Position numbers and translations under genes: made by a program. A stretch of 64,000 nucleotides of DNA, from the NCBI GenBank assembly GCA_900079765.1, contig LT599017.1, positions 2,821,766-2,885,765 on the forward strand, read 5' to 3'. The stretch's first letter is position 1; the number at the start of each line of letters is the position of its first letter. The stretch is from an uncultured Eubacteriales bacterium. Its GTDB lineage: Bacteria; Bacillota; Clostridia; Oscillospirales; Oscillospiraceae. The notes below the pieces were generated by a model, which was given only the letters and a program-made list of their open reading frames with translations, had not been told where the DNA came from and did no database searches. Below, piece by piece: positions 16,596-24,079 of the stretch.

Positions 16596-18653
16596 ATGAA
16601 ACAGGAATACGAGGCATTGTTTACGCCGTGGAAGATCGGCAATGTTGAGATCAAGAACCGGATCGTCATGTGTTCCATGGGCGGGACCTCTATATTCGGG
16701 TGGATGGAGCCAAACCATTTTGACAAGGAGGCTGCGGCCTTCCTCCTTGAGCGTGCAAAGAACAACGTGGGCCTGATCTTGCCCGGCATCGCCCCCATTC
16801 GCGACACCATGGGCGGCAAATGGCTCTATCAGAATAAAGGTAAGTTTGAGCAACTGAAGGAATTTATGGACGAATTCCATAAGACTGGGGCTAAGCTGTT
16901 CATCCAGCTGACCGCCGGCATGGGGCGCTCCATGGCGGTTAACGACCTGATGGTCAAGATGATTAAAAACAAGGCGTTCGGCACTCTCGGGAAGCCGATT
17001 TTCGATATGGACTACCTCTGTGCCAGCGCCTCCGAGACCCCCAACCGCTGGGTGGACGACGTTTACTCCCGCCCCCTGACGGTGGAGGAGATCCATGAGA
17101 TCGTAGAGGCTTTTGCCAAGACTGCAAAGCTCTGCATGGACGCGGGCGTGGATGGGATCGAGGTTCATGCCGTCCACGAGGGCTATCTGCTGGACCAGTT
17201 CACCATGCGGTACACGAACCAGAGGACCGACGAATACGGCGGGTCCTTTGAAAACCGGTACCGCTTTCCGGCTGAGATCGTCCGGTCCATCAAGAAGACC
17301 TGCGGCGGGAACTTCCCCGTTTCCCTGCGCTACTCCGTAGTCTCAAAGACAAAGGACTTCCGAAAGGGCGCGGTACCGGGCGAGGAGGACTATGTCGAGG
17401 TCGGGCGCGACATGGCGGAGTCCGAGCAGGCGGCAAAGTTTCTCCAAAACGCGGGATATGATATGCTCAACTGTGATAACGGCACCTATGATGCCTGGTA
17501 TTGGGCCCACCCGCCCGCGTATATGCCCGAAAACTGCAACCTCTCCGACGTGATACATATCAGGGAGTTCGTCACCATCCCGGTGGTATGCGCCGGTAAG
17601 ATGACCCCCTCCGCAGGGGCCGAGGCCATCCGTGAGGGCAAGCTCGACGCGATGGGCGTCGCCAGGCAGTTTTTGACGGATCCGACCTGGGTAACGAAAC
17701 TGATGGAGGACCGGGAGGCCGACATCAAGCCCTGCATCCACTGCCACAACGCCTGCTTTACGATGGCGCGGTATGAGGGTACGGCAAACATCCAGGACCT
17801 TGCCGATGCGATACATATGGCACGCTGCGCCCTCAATCCGCGCACGATGCAGTCGAAGAAGTATAAGATTGAAAAGGTATCCAAGGCAAAGAACATCGCA
17901 GTCATCGGCGGGGGAATCGGCGGTATGGAGTCCGCGCTCGTCCTCGCTGAGCGGGGCCACCATGTGACCATCTACGAAAAGTCCGACTGTCTGGGCGGCA
18001 TCTTTGTCCAGGCGGCCGCCCCCGTCTATAAGGAAAAGGACCGGGAGCTCATCGAATGGTACAGAAGAGAGATCCCGAAACACCCGACCATCACAGTCAG
18101 GCTCAACACAGAGGTCAGAGACCTCCAGACGATTGAGGCGGACGAAATCATCATTGCCACGGGCTCTGCGGCAAAGCGCCCACCGTTCAAGGGGCTCGAG
18201 CGCTCGATTGAGGCGGTAGAGTATCTCTCCGGCAAGGAGATAGGCGAAAACGTCATCATTGTCGGCGGCGGACTGACGGGGTGTGAGATCGCCTATGACC
18301 TGATCCTCAAGGGTAAAAAGCCGCAGATCGTCGAAATGAAGAACGACCTTGTAGCCGTTAAGGGGGTATGCCTTGCCAATTCCTCCTTCCTGCGGGAAAT
18401 GCTCGCGTTTAAGAAGACGCCGGTCTTCCTGGAGACGACGCTCCTTGAAATCAAGGAGGACGGCGTGACGGTGAAGGACAAGGATGGAAAGGTTTTTGAC
18501 CTGAAGGGCGACTCGGTCATCGTCTCGATTGGCTATAACCCTGCGCCTCTCACCCAGGGCTCCAGGCATATCCACCTTGTCGGCGACGCAAACGGCGTGG
18601 GTAACCTCCGCACCGTAATCTGGCGTGCGTGGGATGTCTGCATGAAGCTGTAA
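16596..18653 (+). CDS. Old Yellow Enzyme-type FMN/4Fe-4S/FAD oxidoreductase (enoate/2,4-dienoyl-CoA reductase-like)
   Basis: A 685-residue three-domain flavoenzyme. An OYE barrel (about 1-340) contains VDGIEVHAVHEGYLLDQF and YGGSFENR. A cluster-binding stretch has CIHCHNAC followed 22 residues later by MARCALNP; the last gap is longer than the roughly 11 residues of dienoyl-CoA reductase. A pyridine nucleotide disulfide reductase-like half has NIAVIGGGIGGMESALVLAE and NVIIVGGGLTGCEIAYDL. The family reduces activated C=C bonds with NAD(P)H through FAD, FeS and FMN. Directly behind a dehydratase, it probably reduces the product. GGAAAGGAG precedes the ATG. Confidence 0.85.
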   Translation: MKQEYEALFTPWKIGNVEIKNRIVMCSMGGTSIFGWMEPNHFDKEAAAFLLERAKNNVGLILPGIAPIRDTMGGKWLYQNKGKFEQLKEFMDEFHKTGAKLFIQLTAGMGRSMAVNDLMVKMIKNKAFGTLGKPIFDMDYLCASASETPNRWVDDVYSRPLTVEEIHEIVEAFAKTAKLCMDAGVDGIEVHAVHEGYLLDQFTMRYTNQRTDEYGGSFENRYRFPAEIVRSIKKTCGGNFPVSLRYSVVSKTKDFRKGAVPGEEDYVEVGRDMAESEQAAKFLQNAGYDMLNCDNGTYDAWYWAHPPAYMPENCNLSDVIHIREFVTIPVVCAGKMTPSAGAEAIREGKLDAMGVARQFLTDPTWVTKLMEDREADIKPCIHCHNACFTMARYEGTANIQDLADAIHMARCALNPRTMQSKKYKIEKVSKAKNIAVIGGGIGGMESALVLAERGHHVTIYEKSDCLGGIFVQAAAPVYKEKDRELIEWYRREIPKHPTITVRLNTEVRDLQTIEADEIIIATGSAAKRPPFKGLERSIEAVEYLSGKEIGENVIIVGGGLTGCEIAYDLILKGKKPQIVEMKNDLVAVKGVCLANSSFLREMLAFKKTPVFLETTLLEIKEDGVTVKDKDGKVFDLKGDSVIVSIGYNPAPLTQGSRHIHLVGDANGVGNLRTVIWRAWDVCMKL

Positions 18654-18675
18654 CCGCAAAATAGAACACAAAAGC

Positions 18676-18703
18676 GCGCCGCAAGATTTTTGTCTTGCGG
18701 CGC
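18676..18703. terminator. Hairpin after the Old Yellow Enzyme gene
   Basis: An 11-bp perfect stem (GCGCCGCAAGA and complement) closes a TTTTTG loop. The flanking T-run is poor on plus and only AAAA-rich on the far side, so it may serve mainly the minus-strand gene at 18722. Confidence 0.65.
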
Positions 18704-18721
18704 ACTCATCTCTTTAATTCT

Positions 18722-19144
18722 CTATGTTCCCGGCAAATCGGCGTCCACCATGATATTGTCGGTGCCGTGCTCTTCAAACTCCGCAATGTAGGCGTCGATG
18801 CGCTTGGCGAGCTCCTCATAGTTGGTGTCATCGATGGGCGGGTCATCCATGTCACGCCGGGCCAAGTCCTCGGCCAGGATATCGAAGAAGACGTTATTTT
18901 CATACTCCATGATGGCGTCGTGGATGCCACCGTCGGCGAAGGCCTTGGAGGGCACCACCTCGCCCCGCCAAACCTCGGCCAGCTTGCCCATGCCCACCTG
19001 CCCCGCCTTGGAGAAGAGGAGACTCTCTACCTCGTCGTAGTCGGCAAAGCGGTCGTCCCCACGGGTGGAGTTTAAGATCCAGTTGCCGATATAGGCCATG
19101 TCCAGAAGCCTGCGGTACTGCTTTTGCGTCAGCTCCAGCTGCAT
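18722..19144 (-). CDS. Conserved-looking protein of unknown function
   Basis: 140 residues, acidic and probably helical, with no signal peptide or membrane segment. It starts MQLELTQKQYRRLLDMAYIG and has LLFSKAG and EYENNVFFDILAEDLARRDM. I do not recognise the family. It reads as a real gene because it has its own good promoter at 19189-19216, a plausible start and codon use like its neighbours. It is isolated between convergent and divergent plus-strand genes. Confidence 0.65.
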   Translation of the reverse strand: MQLELTQKQYRRLLDMAYIGNWILNSTRGDDRFADYDEVESLLFSKAGQVGMGKLAEVWRGEVVPSKAFADGGIHDAIMEYENNVFFDILAEDLARRDMDDPPIDDTNYEELAKRIDAYIAEFEEHGTDNIMVDADLPGT

Positions 19145-19188
19145 ATACTCAACCTCCCCGCTTTCGTCGCTGATTCTTCTGCCCCCAT

Positions 19189-19216
19189 ATTATACGTTAT
19201 TATGAAAAAAAGTCAA
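19189..19216 (-). promoter_or_regulatory. Sigma-A promoter of the 18722-19144 gene
   Basis: On the minus strand TTGACT, 16 bases, TATAAT, about 45 bases before the start codon. Confidence 0.75.
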
Positions 19217-19250
19217 ACATACCGGGGAACAAATCTATTAAAAATTTCCC

Positions 19251-19279
19251 TTGTGTTCTCCCCCCATTTCTAATATCAT
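19251..19279 (+). promoter_or_regulatory. Sigma-A promoter of murI
   Basis: TTGTGT, 17 bases, TATCAT, about 47 bases before the murI ATG. Confidence 0.55.
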
Positions 19280-19325
19280 GGTAGGGTATGTAAAAAAAGC
19301 AGATTAAAAAGAGGGGGTCTTCTTC

Positions 19326-20129
19326 ATGGATCGACGGCCCATAGGCGTGTTCGACACCGGCCTGGGCGGTCTGACCGCCGTGCGGGAGCTGACGCGTTTG
19401 CTCCCGGGCGAGGACATCGTCTACTTTGGCGACACCGGGCGGGTGCCGTACGGCAACCGCTCCCGGGACACCATCATTAAATACGCCCGACAGGACGTGG
19501 CCTTTCTGCGCACCTTCGATTTAAAGGCAATCGTCATCGCCTGCGGCACGGTCTCCACCACGGCGCTGGAGGTGCTGGAGGCAGAGAATTCCATCCCCAT
19601 TTTGGGTGTGATGGGCCCGTCGGTGGCCGAGGCGGCGACGGCCACCCGGAACGGAAAAGTCGGCCTCATCGCCACTCAGGCCACCATCCGCACCCACGCC
19701 TACGAAAAGGCCCTGGCCCGACTTATGCCCAAGGCCGAGGTGACGGCCCTGGCCTGCCCCCTGCTGGTGCCTCTGGTGGAGAATGGGCGTTTCCGCCCCG
19801 GGGACCAGGTGCCCGAGCTGGTGGTGGCGGAGTATCTGGCCCCCATCAAAGCGGCGGGGGTGGACACGCTCGTGTTGGGCTGCACACACTACCCCCTGCT
19901 CACTGACATCATCCGGGCCTACATGGGGCCGGATGTCACCCTGGTAAACTCGGGCGCGGCCTGCGCCCGGCAGGTGGCCTCCCTGTTGGAGGAGAATGGG
20001 GGGGGCCGACCCGGCGTCCGCCGCTACTTCGTCAGTGACCGTGTGGACGACTTCTCCACCCTGGCCTCCGTCTTTTTGGGGGAGGACGTGCGGGGTGACG
20101 TGGAGCAGGTGGATATCACGCTCTATTGA
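19326..20129 (+). CDS. murI: Glutamate racemase
   Basis: A 267-residue cytoplasmic enzyme that converts L- to D-glutamate for peptidoglycan. Motifs are IGVFDTGLGGLTAVREL, FGDTGRVPYGNRS, the first catalytic Cys73 in IACGTVSTTAL and the second, Cys186, in VLGCTHYPLL. The first Cys motif is CGT rather than the usual CNT, an unusual but conservative change next to the catalytic Cys. AGAGGGGG lies upstream of the ATG. Confidence 0.93.
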   Translation: MDRRPIGVFDTGLGGLTAVRELTRLLPGEDIVYFGDTGRVPYGNRSRDTIIKYARQDVAFLRTFDLKAIVIACGTVSTTALEVLEAENSIPILGVMGPSVAEAATATRNGKVGLIATQATIRTHAYEKALARLMPKAEVTALACPLLVPLVENGRFRPGDQVPELVVAEYLAPIKAAGVDTLVLGCTHYPLLTDIIRAYMGPDVTLVNSGAACARQVASLLEENGGGRPGVRRYFVSDRVDDFSTLASVFLGEDVRGDVEQVDITLY

Positions 20130-20230
20130 CCTTCTTATTTAGGGTTTACATTCGCCGGAGGATAGTATATAATACCCTCATTTCGTTAGGGTGTGCCTTG
20201 AGACACGCCCTGGAACATAGGGGTTTCAGC

Positions 20231-20674
20231 ATGGATAAGAGCGTGATTATTTCTATCAAAGGCAAGCAGTCCTTCGAGGATGTGGAGGACGAGACCATCG
20301 AGCTGGTAACAGAGGGCCTTCTCGCCAAGGAGGGGGACGGGGAATATACCCTGACCTACCAGGAGAGTGAGCTCACCGGCCTTGAGGGCACACTCACAAC
20401 CTTTCAGATCGAGCAGGGGCGCATCACTCTCCTGCGCATTGGAGAATACAACTCCCAGATGGTATTCGAGGAAGGGCGGCGGCATCTCTCCATGTACGAG
20501 ACCCCTTACGGGGCCCTCTCCATCGGAGTGAACACCCGCAAAATGCGCTCCTCTCTGGGGGACAGCGGCGGGGATATTACCATCGACTACGCCCTAGAGA
20601 TCGACCATGCTGTAGCGGGCTTAAACTTTTTCCAGATTAACGTGCGGGAGAAGAAGTCCGCTATAAAATCGTAG
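20231..20674 (+). CDS. DUF1934 (YwiB-like) beta-barrel protein
   Basis: A 147-residue cytoplasmic protein of the DUF1934 family, a calycin-like beta barrel of unknown function often encoded just before argS, as here. Family signs are VIISIKGKQ at the start, GEYTLTYQESELTGLEGTLTTF, and the ending IDYALEIDH..LNFFQINVRE. I chose ATG 20231, with AGGGG 7 bases upstream; the frame extends 35 codons further and would overlap murI, without family likeness. Confidence 0.85.
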   Translation: MDKSVIISIKGKQSFEDVEDETIELVTEGLLAKEGDGEYTLTYQESELTGLEGTLTTFQIEQGRITLLRIGEYNSQMVFEEGRRHLSMYETPYGALSIGVNTRKMRSSLGDSGGDITIDYALEIDHAVAGLNFFQINVREKKSAIKS

Positions 20675-20726
20675 AGGATGATGTCCTCATCGTCCCGCGT
20701 TATACCAAAGAAAAAGGTGATCAACA

Positions 20727-22475
20727 ATGTCCAACATGATACAAGCGGCAAAGGCGCAGGTGAGCGCCCTCACCCAGGCCGCCTATGAGAAGGCCGCCGC
20801 CGCCGGGTTCCTGCCCGGGGGCGCGGTGGTCAGCGCCACCGTGGAGATCCCCAAGGACACCAGCCACGGGGACTACGCCTCATCCTTCGCCATGGCGGGT
20901 GCCAAGGCCCTGCGCCAGGCCCCCCGCAGCATTGCACAGATCATCGTGGATCACCTGGATCTGAACGACTCCTACTTCGACAAGGTGGAGATCGCCGGAC
21001 CGGGTTTCCTCAACTTCACACTGGGTGCCAAGTGGTTTGGCGATGTGCTCTCCGACATTGAGTGGGAGGGTCCGGCCTATGGCGGCAGCGACGAGGGTCT
21101 CGGCGAAAAGGTCATGGTGGAGTTCGTCTCCGCCAACCCCACGGGGCCCATGCACATGGGCAACGCCCGGGGCGGCGTGCTTGGCGACAGCCTCGCCAAC
21201 GTCCTGGCGCGCGTAGGGTACTCCACCTGGAAGGAATTCTATGTCAACGACGCGGGCAACCAGATCCACAAGTTCGCTACCTCCATAAACGCCCGGTACA
21301 TGCAGCTTTTGCTGGGGGAGGAGAATTTCGAATTCCCCGAGGACGGCTACCACGGCGACGACATTAAAGAGCTGGCTTTGGGTTTCCACGAAACCCACGG
21401 TGACAGCTACAAGGACAAGCCCGAGGACGAGCGGCTGGACGCCATGGCAAAGTTCGGCCTGGACCGGAACCTACCCAAGATGAAAGAGGATCTTGGCCGG
21501 TATAAGATCGTCTACGACAAGTGGTTTTTCGAATCCACGCTCCACGAGAGCGGCAGTGTGGCCGAGACCGTTGACATGCTCACCGCCAAGGGCTGGACTT
21601 ACGAGAAGGATGATGCCCTGTGGCTTGACACCACCCGGCTCCTGAAAGAGAAGTTCATGCGGGAGGGGAAAACCCAAGAGCAGGTGGACAAGCTGGACCT
21701 GAAGGACGACGTGCTGCGCCGGGGCAACGGGTTTTACACTTACTTCGCCGCCGACATCGCCTACCACCGCAACAAGCTGGAGGCTCGGGGCTTTGATAAG
21801 GCCATTAACATCTGGGGTGCGGACCATCACGGGCATGTGGCCCGGCTGCAGGCCGCGCTGGATGGGTTGGGGCTGGACGGCTCGCACCGGCTGGTCATCG
21901 TGCTCATGCAGCTGGTGAATCTCATGCAGGACGGCAAGCCGGTGCGGATGAGCAAGCGCTCCGGCAAGGCCATCGCCCTGCACGATCTGCTGGACGAGAT
22001 CAACGTGGACGCGGCGCGGTACTTCTTTAACTCTCGCTCGTCCACCAGTCCCCTGGACTTTGACCTTGACCTCGCCGTCCGGCAGGACAGCGAGAACCCG
22101 GTCTACTATGTGCAGTACGCCCACGCCCGCATCTGCTCTCTGATCGCCAAGATGGCGGAGGAGGGGGTGGCGGTACCCGCCGCCGAGGGCGTTGACGCGG
22201 CCCTGCTCACCGAGCCGGAGGAGCTGGCGCTCCTCAAGAACCTGGCCCGGCTCCCCGAGGAGCTGCGCCTTGCCGCCCGGGACTACGACCCAAGCCACGT
22301 AAACCGTTACCTCGTGGACCTGGCGGGGGATTTCCACCGGTTCTATAACGCATGCCGCATCCGGGAGGAGGCGCCCGCCCTGCGCTCTGCCCGGCTCAAG
22401 CTGGCGGACACGGTGCGCTCGGTCATCGCCAACTGCCTGGGGCTGCTGGGCGTCTCCGCACCCGAGAAGATGTAA
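20727..22475 (+). CDS. argS: Arginyl-tRNA synthetase
   Basis: A 582-residue class I synthetase. An N-terminal Add1 domain is followed by the HIGH-type motif in NPTGPMHMGNARGG (HMGN), KMSKS-like VRMSKRSG, and a C-terminal DALR anticodon-binding domain (SRSSTSPLDFDLDLA, then EELALLKNLARLPEEL). Length is normal. It is probably cotranscribed with the DUF1934 gene 52 bases upstream. Confidence 0.97.
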   Translation: MSNMIQAAKAQVSALTQAAYEKAAAAGFLPGGAVVSATVEIPKDTSHGDYASSFAMAGAKALRQAPRSIAQIIVDHLDLNDSYFDKVEIAGPGFLNFTLGAKWFGDVLSDIEWEGPAYGGSDEGLGEKVMVEFVSANPTGPMHMGNARGGVLGDSLANVLARVGYSTWKEFYVNDAGNQIHKFATSINARYMQLLLGEENFEFPEDGYHGDDIKELALGFHETHGDSYKDKPEDERLDAMAKFGLDRNLPKMKEDLGRYKIVYDKWFFESTLHESGSVAETVDMLTAKGWTYEKDDALWLDTTRLLKEKFMREGKTQEQVDKLDLKDDVLRRGNGFYTYFAADIAYHRNKLEARGFDKAINIWGADHHGHVARLQAALDGLGLDGSHRLVIVLMQLVNLMQDGKPVRMSKRSGKAIALHDLLDEINVDAARYFFNSRSSTSPLDFDLDLAVRQDSENPVYYVQYAHARICSLIAKMAEEGVAVPAAEGVDAALLTEPEELALLKNLARLPEELRLAARDYDPSHVNRYLVDLAGDFHRFYNACRIREEAPALRSARLKLADTVRSVIANCLGLLGVSAPEKM

Positions 22476-22483
22476 TATTTTTA

Positions 22484-22520
22484 GCAAGGCGGAGTGGTAG
22501 ACCCATTCCGCCTTGCATTT
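22484..22520 (+). terminator. Intrinsic terminator after argS
   Basis: GCAAGGCGGAGTGG pairs with CCATTCCGCCTTGC around a five-base loop (one G-T pair), followed by ATTTTT. Confidence 0.85.
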
Positions 22521-22577
22521 TTCATTGAAACAGAGTATACTGTTCCAAATAAAACCAGTGGTAGGAGGAACGAATCA

Positions 22578-23786
22578 ATGGACATTCCCTTACCCCAGCC
22601 CCTCCTGTTGGATGGGGCGACCGGGACGGAATTGCAAAAGCGCGGCATGCCTATGGGGGTATGCACCGAACAGTGGGTACTGGAGCACTCCGAGGCGCTG
22701 CTTGATCTACAGCGGGCCTACGTGGACGCGGGGGCGGACGCGCTGACGGCCCCCACCTTCGGGGCCAGCCCGGCAGCGTTGGGCCGTTTTGGGCTGGATG
22801 GGATGGCCACCGGGTACAACGCACGGCTGACGGCACTGAGCCGCGAGGCAGCTGAGGGCAAGGCCCTGGTGGCCGGTAACTTGGCACCCTGCGGTATGAC
22901 CCTTGCCCCGGCGGGGGAGTACTCCTTTGAGGAAATAGTGGATAACTACAAGGCTCAAGTCAGGGCCATTAGGGAGACTGGGGTGGACCTCTATCTGGCG
23001 GAGACCATGATCACCCTGGCCGAGGCCAGGGCGGCCGTGCTGGCGGTGCGGGAAACCGATCCCGGCAAGCCCCTGCTGGTGAGCTTTTACTGCAACGATG
23101 AGGGGCATACCCCCGATGGCACCGACGTGCTGGCCGCTCTCATCGTTATACAGGGCATGGGGGCGGACGGTTTCGGCCTCAACTGCGCACTTCCCGAGGT
23201 TATTCGGGACCAGTTGGAGCGGCTGGCCCCCTATGCGGCCATTCCCCTACTGGCCTCCCCCGGTTTTCCGGCGCCTCTCGTGAACGAAGAGCTGGCCCGC
23301 TGGACGGAGGAGTACGCCGCCCTGGGCGTGCGGTTCTTTGGCGGCTGCTGCGCAGCGGGGCCGACCCATATCGCGGCTCTCCGGAAAAAGCTGAACGACC
23401 TCTCTCTCCCTCCTTTCGCCCCCCGGGAGCAGGACGAGGATGTGATCCCCTGCGCCAGCGGGCAGGAGGCCCGGTTCATCACCCCCGATGTGGACGTGGG
23501 AGAAACTCTGGCGTGCACCCCCGATTTGCTGGAGGACATCCTGCGGGCGGAAGATCTGCCCCAGGGTGCGGTGAAGATTGCCATCCTGGACGAGGACGAC
23601 CTGGACCTCTTCGCCGCACACCAGTACGCTGTACGCAACGCGCTCTGCCTTTGGTCCGACGTGCCGGAGCTGCTGGAAAAGGCCCTGCGCCTCTACCAAG
23701 GCCGGGCCTTTTGGGACCACACCGCCGAGCTGGAGGACGAATTTCTGGAGGACATGCGGAAGAAATACGGGCTGGTTTTGCTCTGA
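22578..23786 (+). CDS. Homocysteine S-methyltransferase-family protein with C-terminal extension
   Basis: 402 residues from ATG 22578 (GGAGG upstream); the frame runs 28 codons further 5' but that part overlaps the argS terminator. Residues about 1-290 are a homocysteine-binding barrel: LLLDGATGTELQKRG, a first zinc Cys in GLNCALPEV and the paired zinc Cys in FFGGCCAAGPTHIAAL. It would transfer a methyl group to homocysteine to make methionine. The last 110 or so residues, rich in Asp, Glu and Leu, are not part of the barrel and I do not recognise them. No cobalamin domain follows. Confidence 0.85.
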   Translation: MDIPLPQPLLLDGATGTELQKRGMPMGVCTEQWVLEHSEALLDLQRAYVDAGADALTAPTFGASPAALGRFGLDGMATGYNARLTALSREAAEGKALVAGNLAPCGMTLAPAGEYSFEEIVDNYKAQVRAIRETGVDLYLAETMITLAEARAAVLAVRETDPGKPLLVSFYCNDEGHTPDGTDVLAALIVIQGMGADGFGLNCALPEVIRDQLERLAPYAAIPLLASPGFPAPLVNEELARWTEEYAALGVRFFGGCCAAGPTHIAALRKKLNDLSLPPFAPREQDEDVIPCASGQEARFITPDVDVGETLACTPDLLEDILRAEDLPQGAVKIAILDEDDLDLFAAHQYAVRNALCLWSDVPELLEKALRLYQGRAFWDHTAELEDEFLEDMRKKYGLVLL

Positions 23787-23803
23787 GTACAAGAAAAAAT
23801 ACG

Positions 23804-23831
23804 CCGCCCCGGCGCGCTGGCGCCGGGGCGG
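23804..23831 (+). terminator. Terminator-like hairpin after the homocysteine methyltransferase gene
   Basis: CCGCCCCGGCG pairs with CGCCGGGGCGG, followed by TTT and, a little later, TTTTT. Confidence 0.7.
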
Positions 23832-23934
23832 TTTCCTGCCGTGCGGTTTTTCTTCTGTATAAAATGGGCAATCTCCCCAAAAATTCTGTCGTTTTTTTGG
23901 CGGGTGCATTACTCCGGAATCCGTTTTCAACCCC

Positions 23935-24002
23935 TTGACGCGCCGCTCAATATACGGTATTATGTAGTCAATGTTAACGAAAAACGGCACAAGATATTGT
24001 GT
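23935..24002 (+). promoter_or_regulatory. nrdD promoter with NrdR box
   Basis: TTGACG, 17 bases, TATTAT (23935-23963) is a strong promoter. Just downstream, 23987-24002 reads GCACAAGATATTGTGT, which differs in about two positions from the NrdR consensus ACACWATATATWGTGT. A weaker half-match (CTCAATATA) overlaps the spacer about 41 bases upstream, roughly four helical turns away. NrdR normally represses ribonucleotide reductase genes from paired boxes over the promoter. Confidence 0.65.
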
Positions 24003-24028
24003 GTATCTTTTTGTGGTTTTGAAGCTTT

Positions 24029-24051
24029 TGCCCCCGTGAGGGGGCATTTTT
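24029..24051 (+). terminator. Terminator-like hairpin within the nrdD leader
   Basis: TGCCCCC pairs with GGGGGCA around GTGA, followed directly by TTTTT. It lies between the promoter and the nrdD ATG, so it can only end the leader transcript. Some read-through or antitermination is implied. Confidence 0.6.
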
Positions 24052-24079
24052 CAGCAGATAGGCAGGAAGGGAGCAACAA

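Noticed and set aside
17343-18671. 442-codon minus-strand open frame
   Set aside because: Shadow of the OYE flavoprotein, whose motifs are intact on plus.
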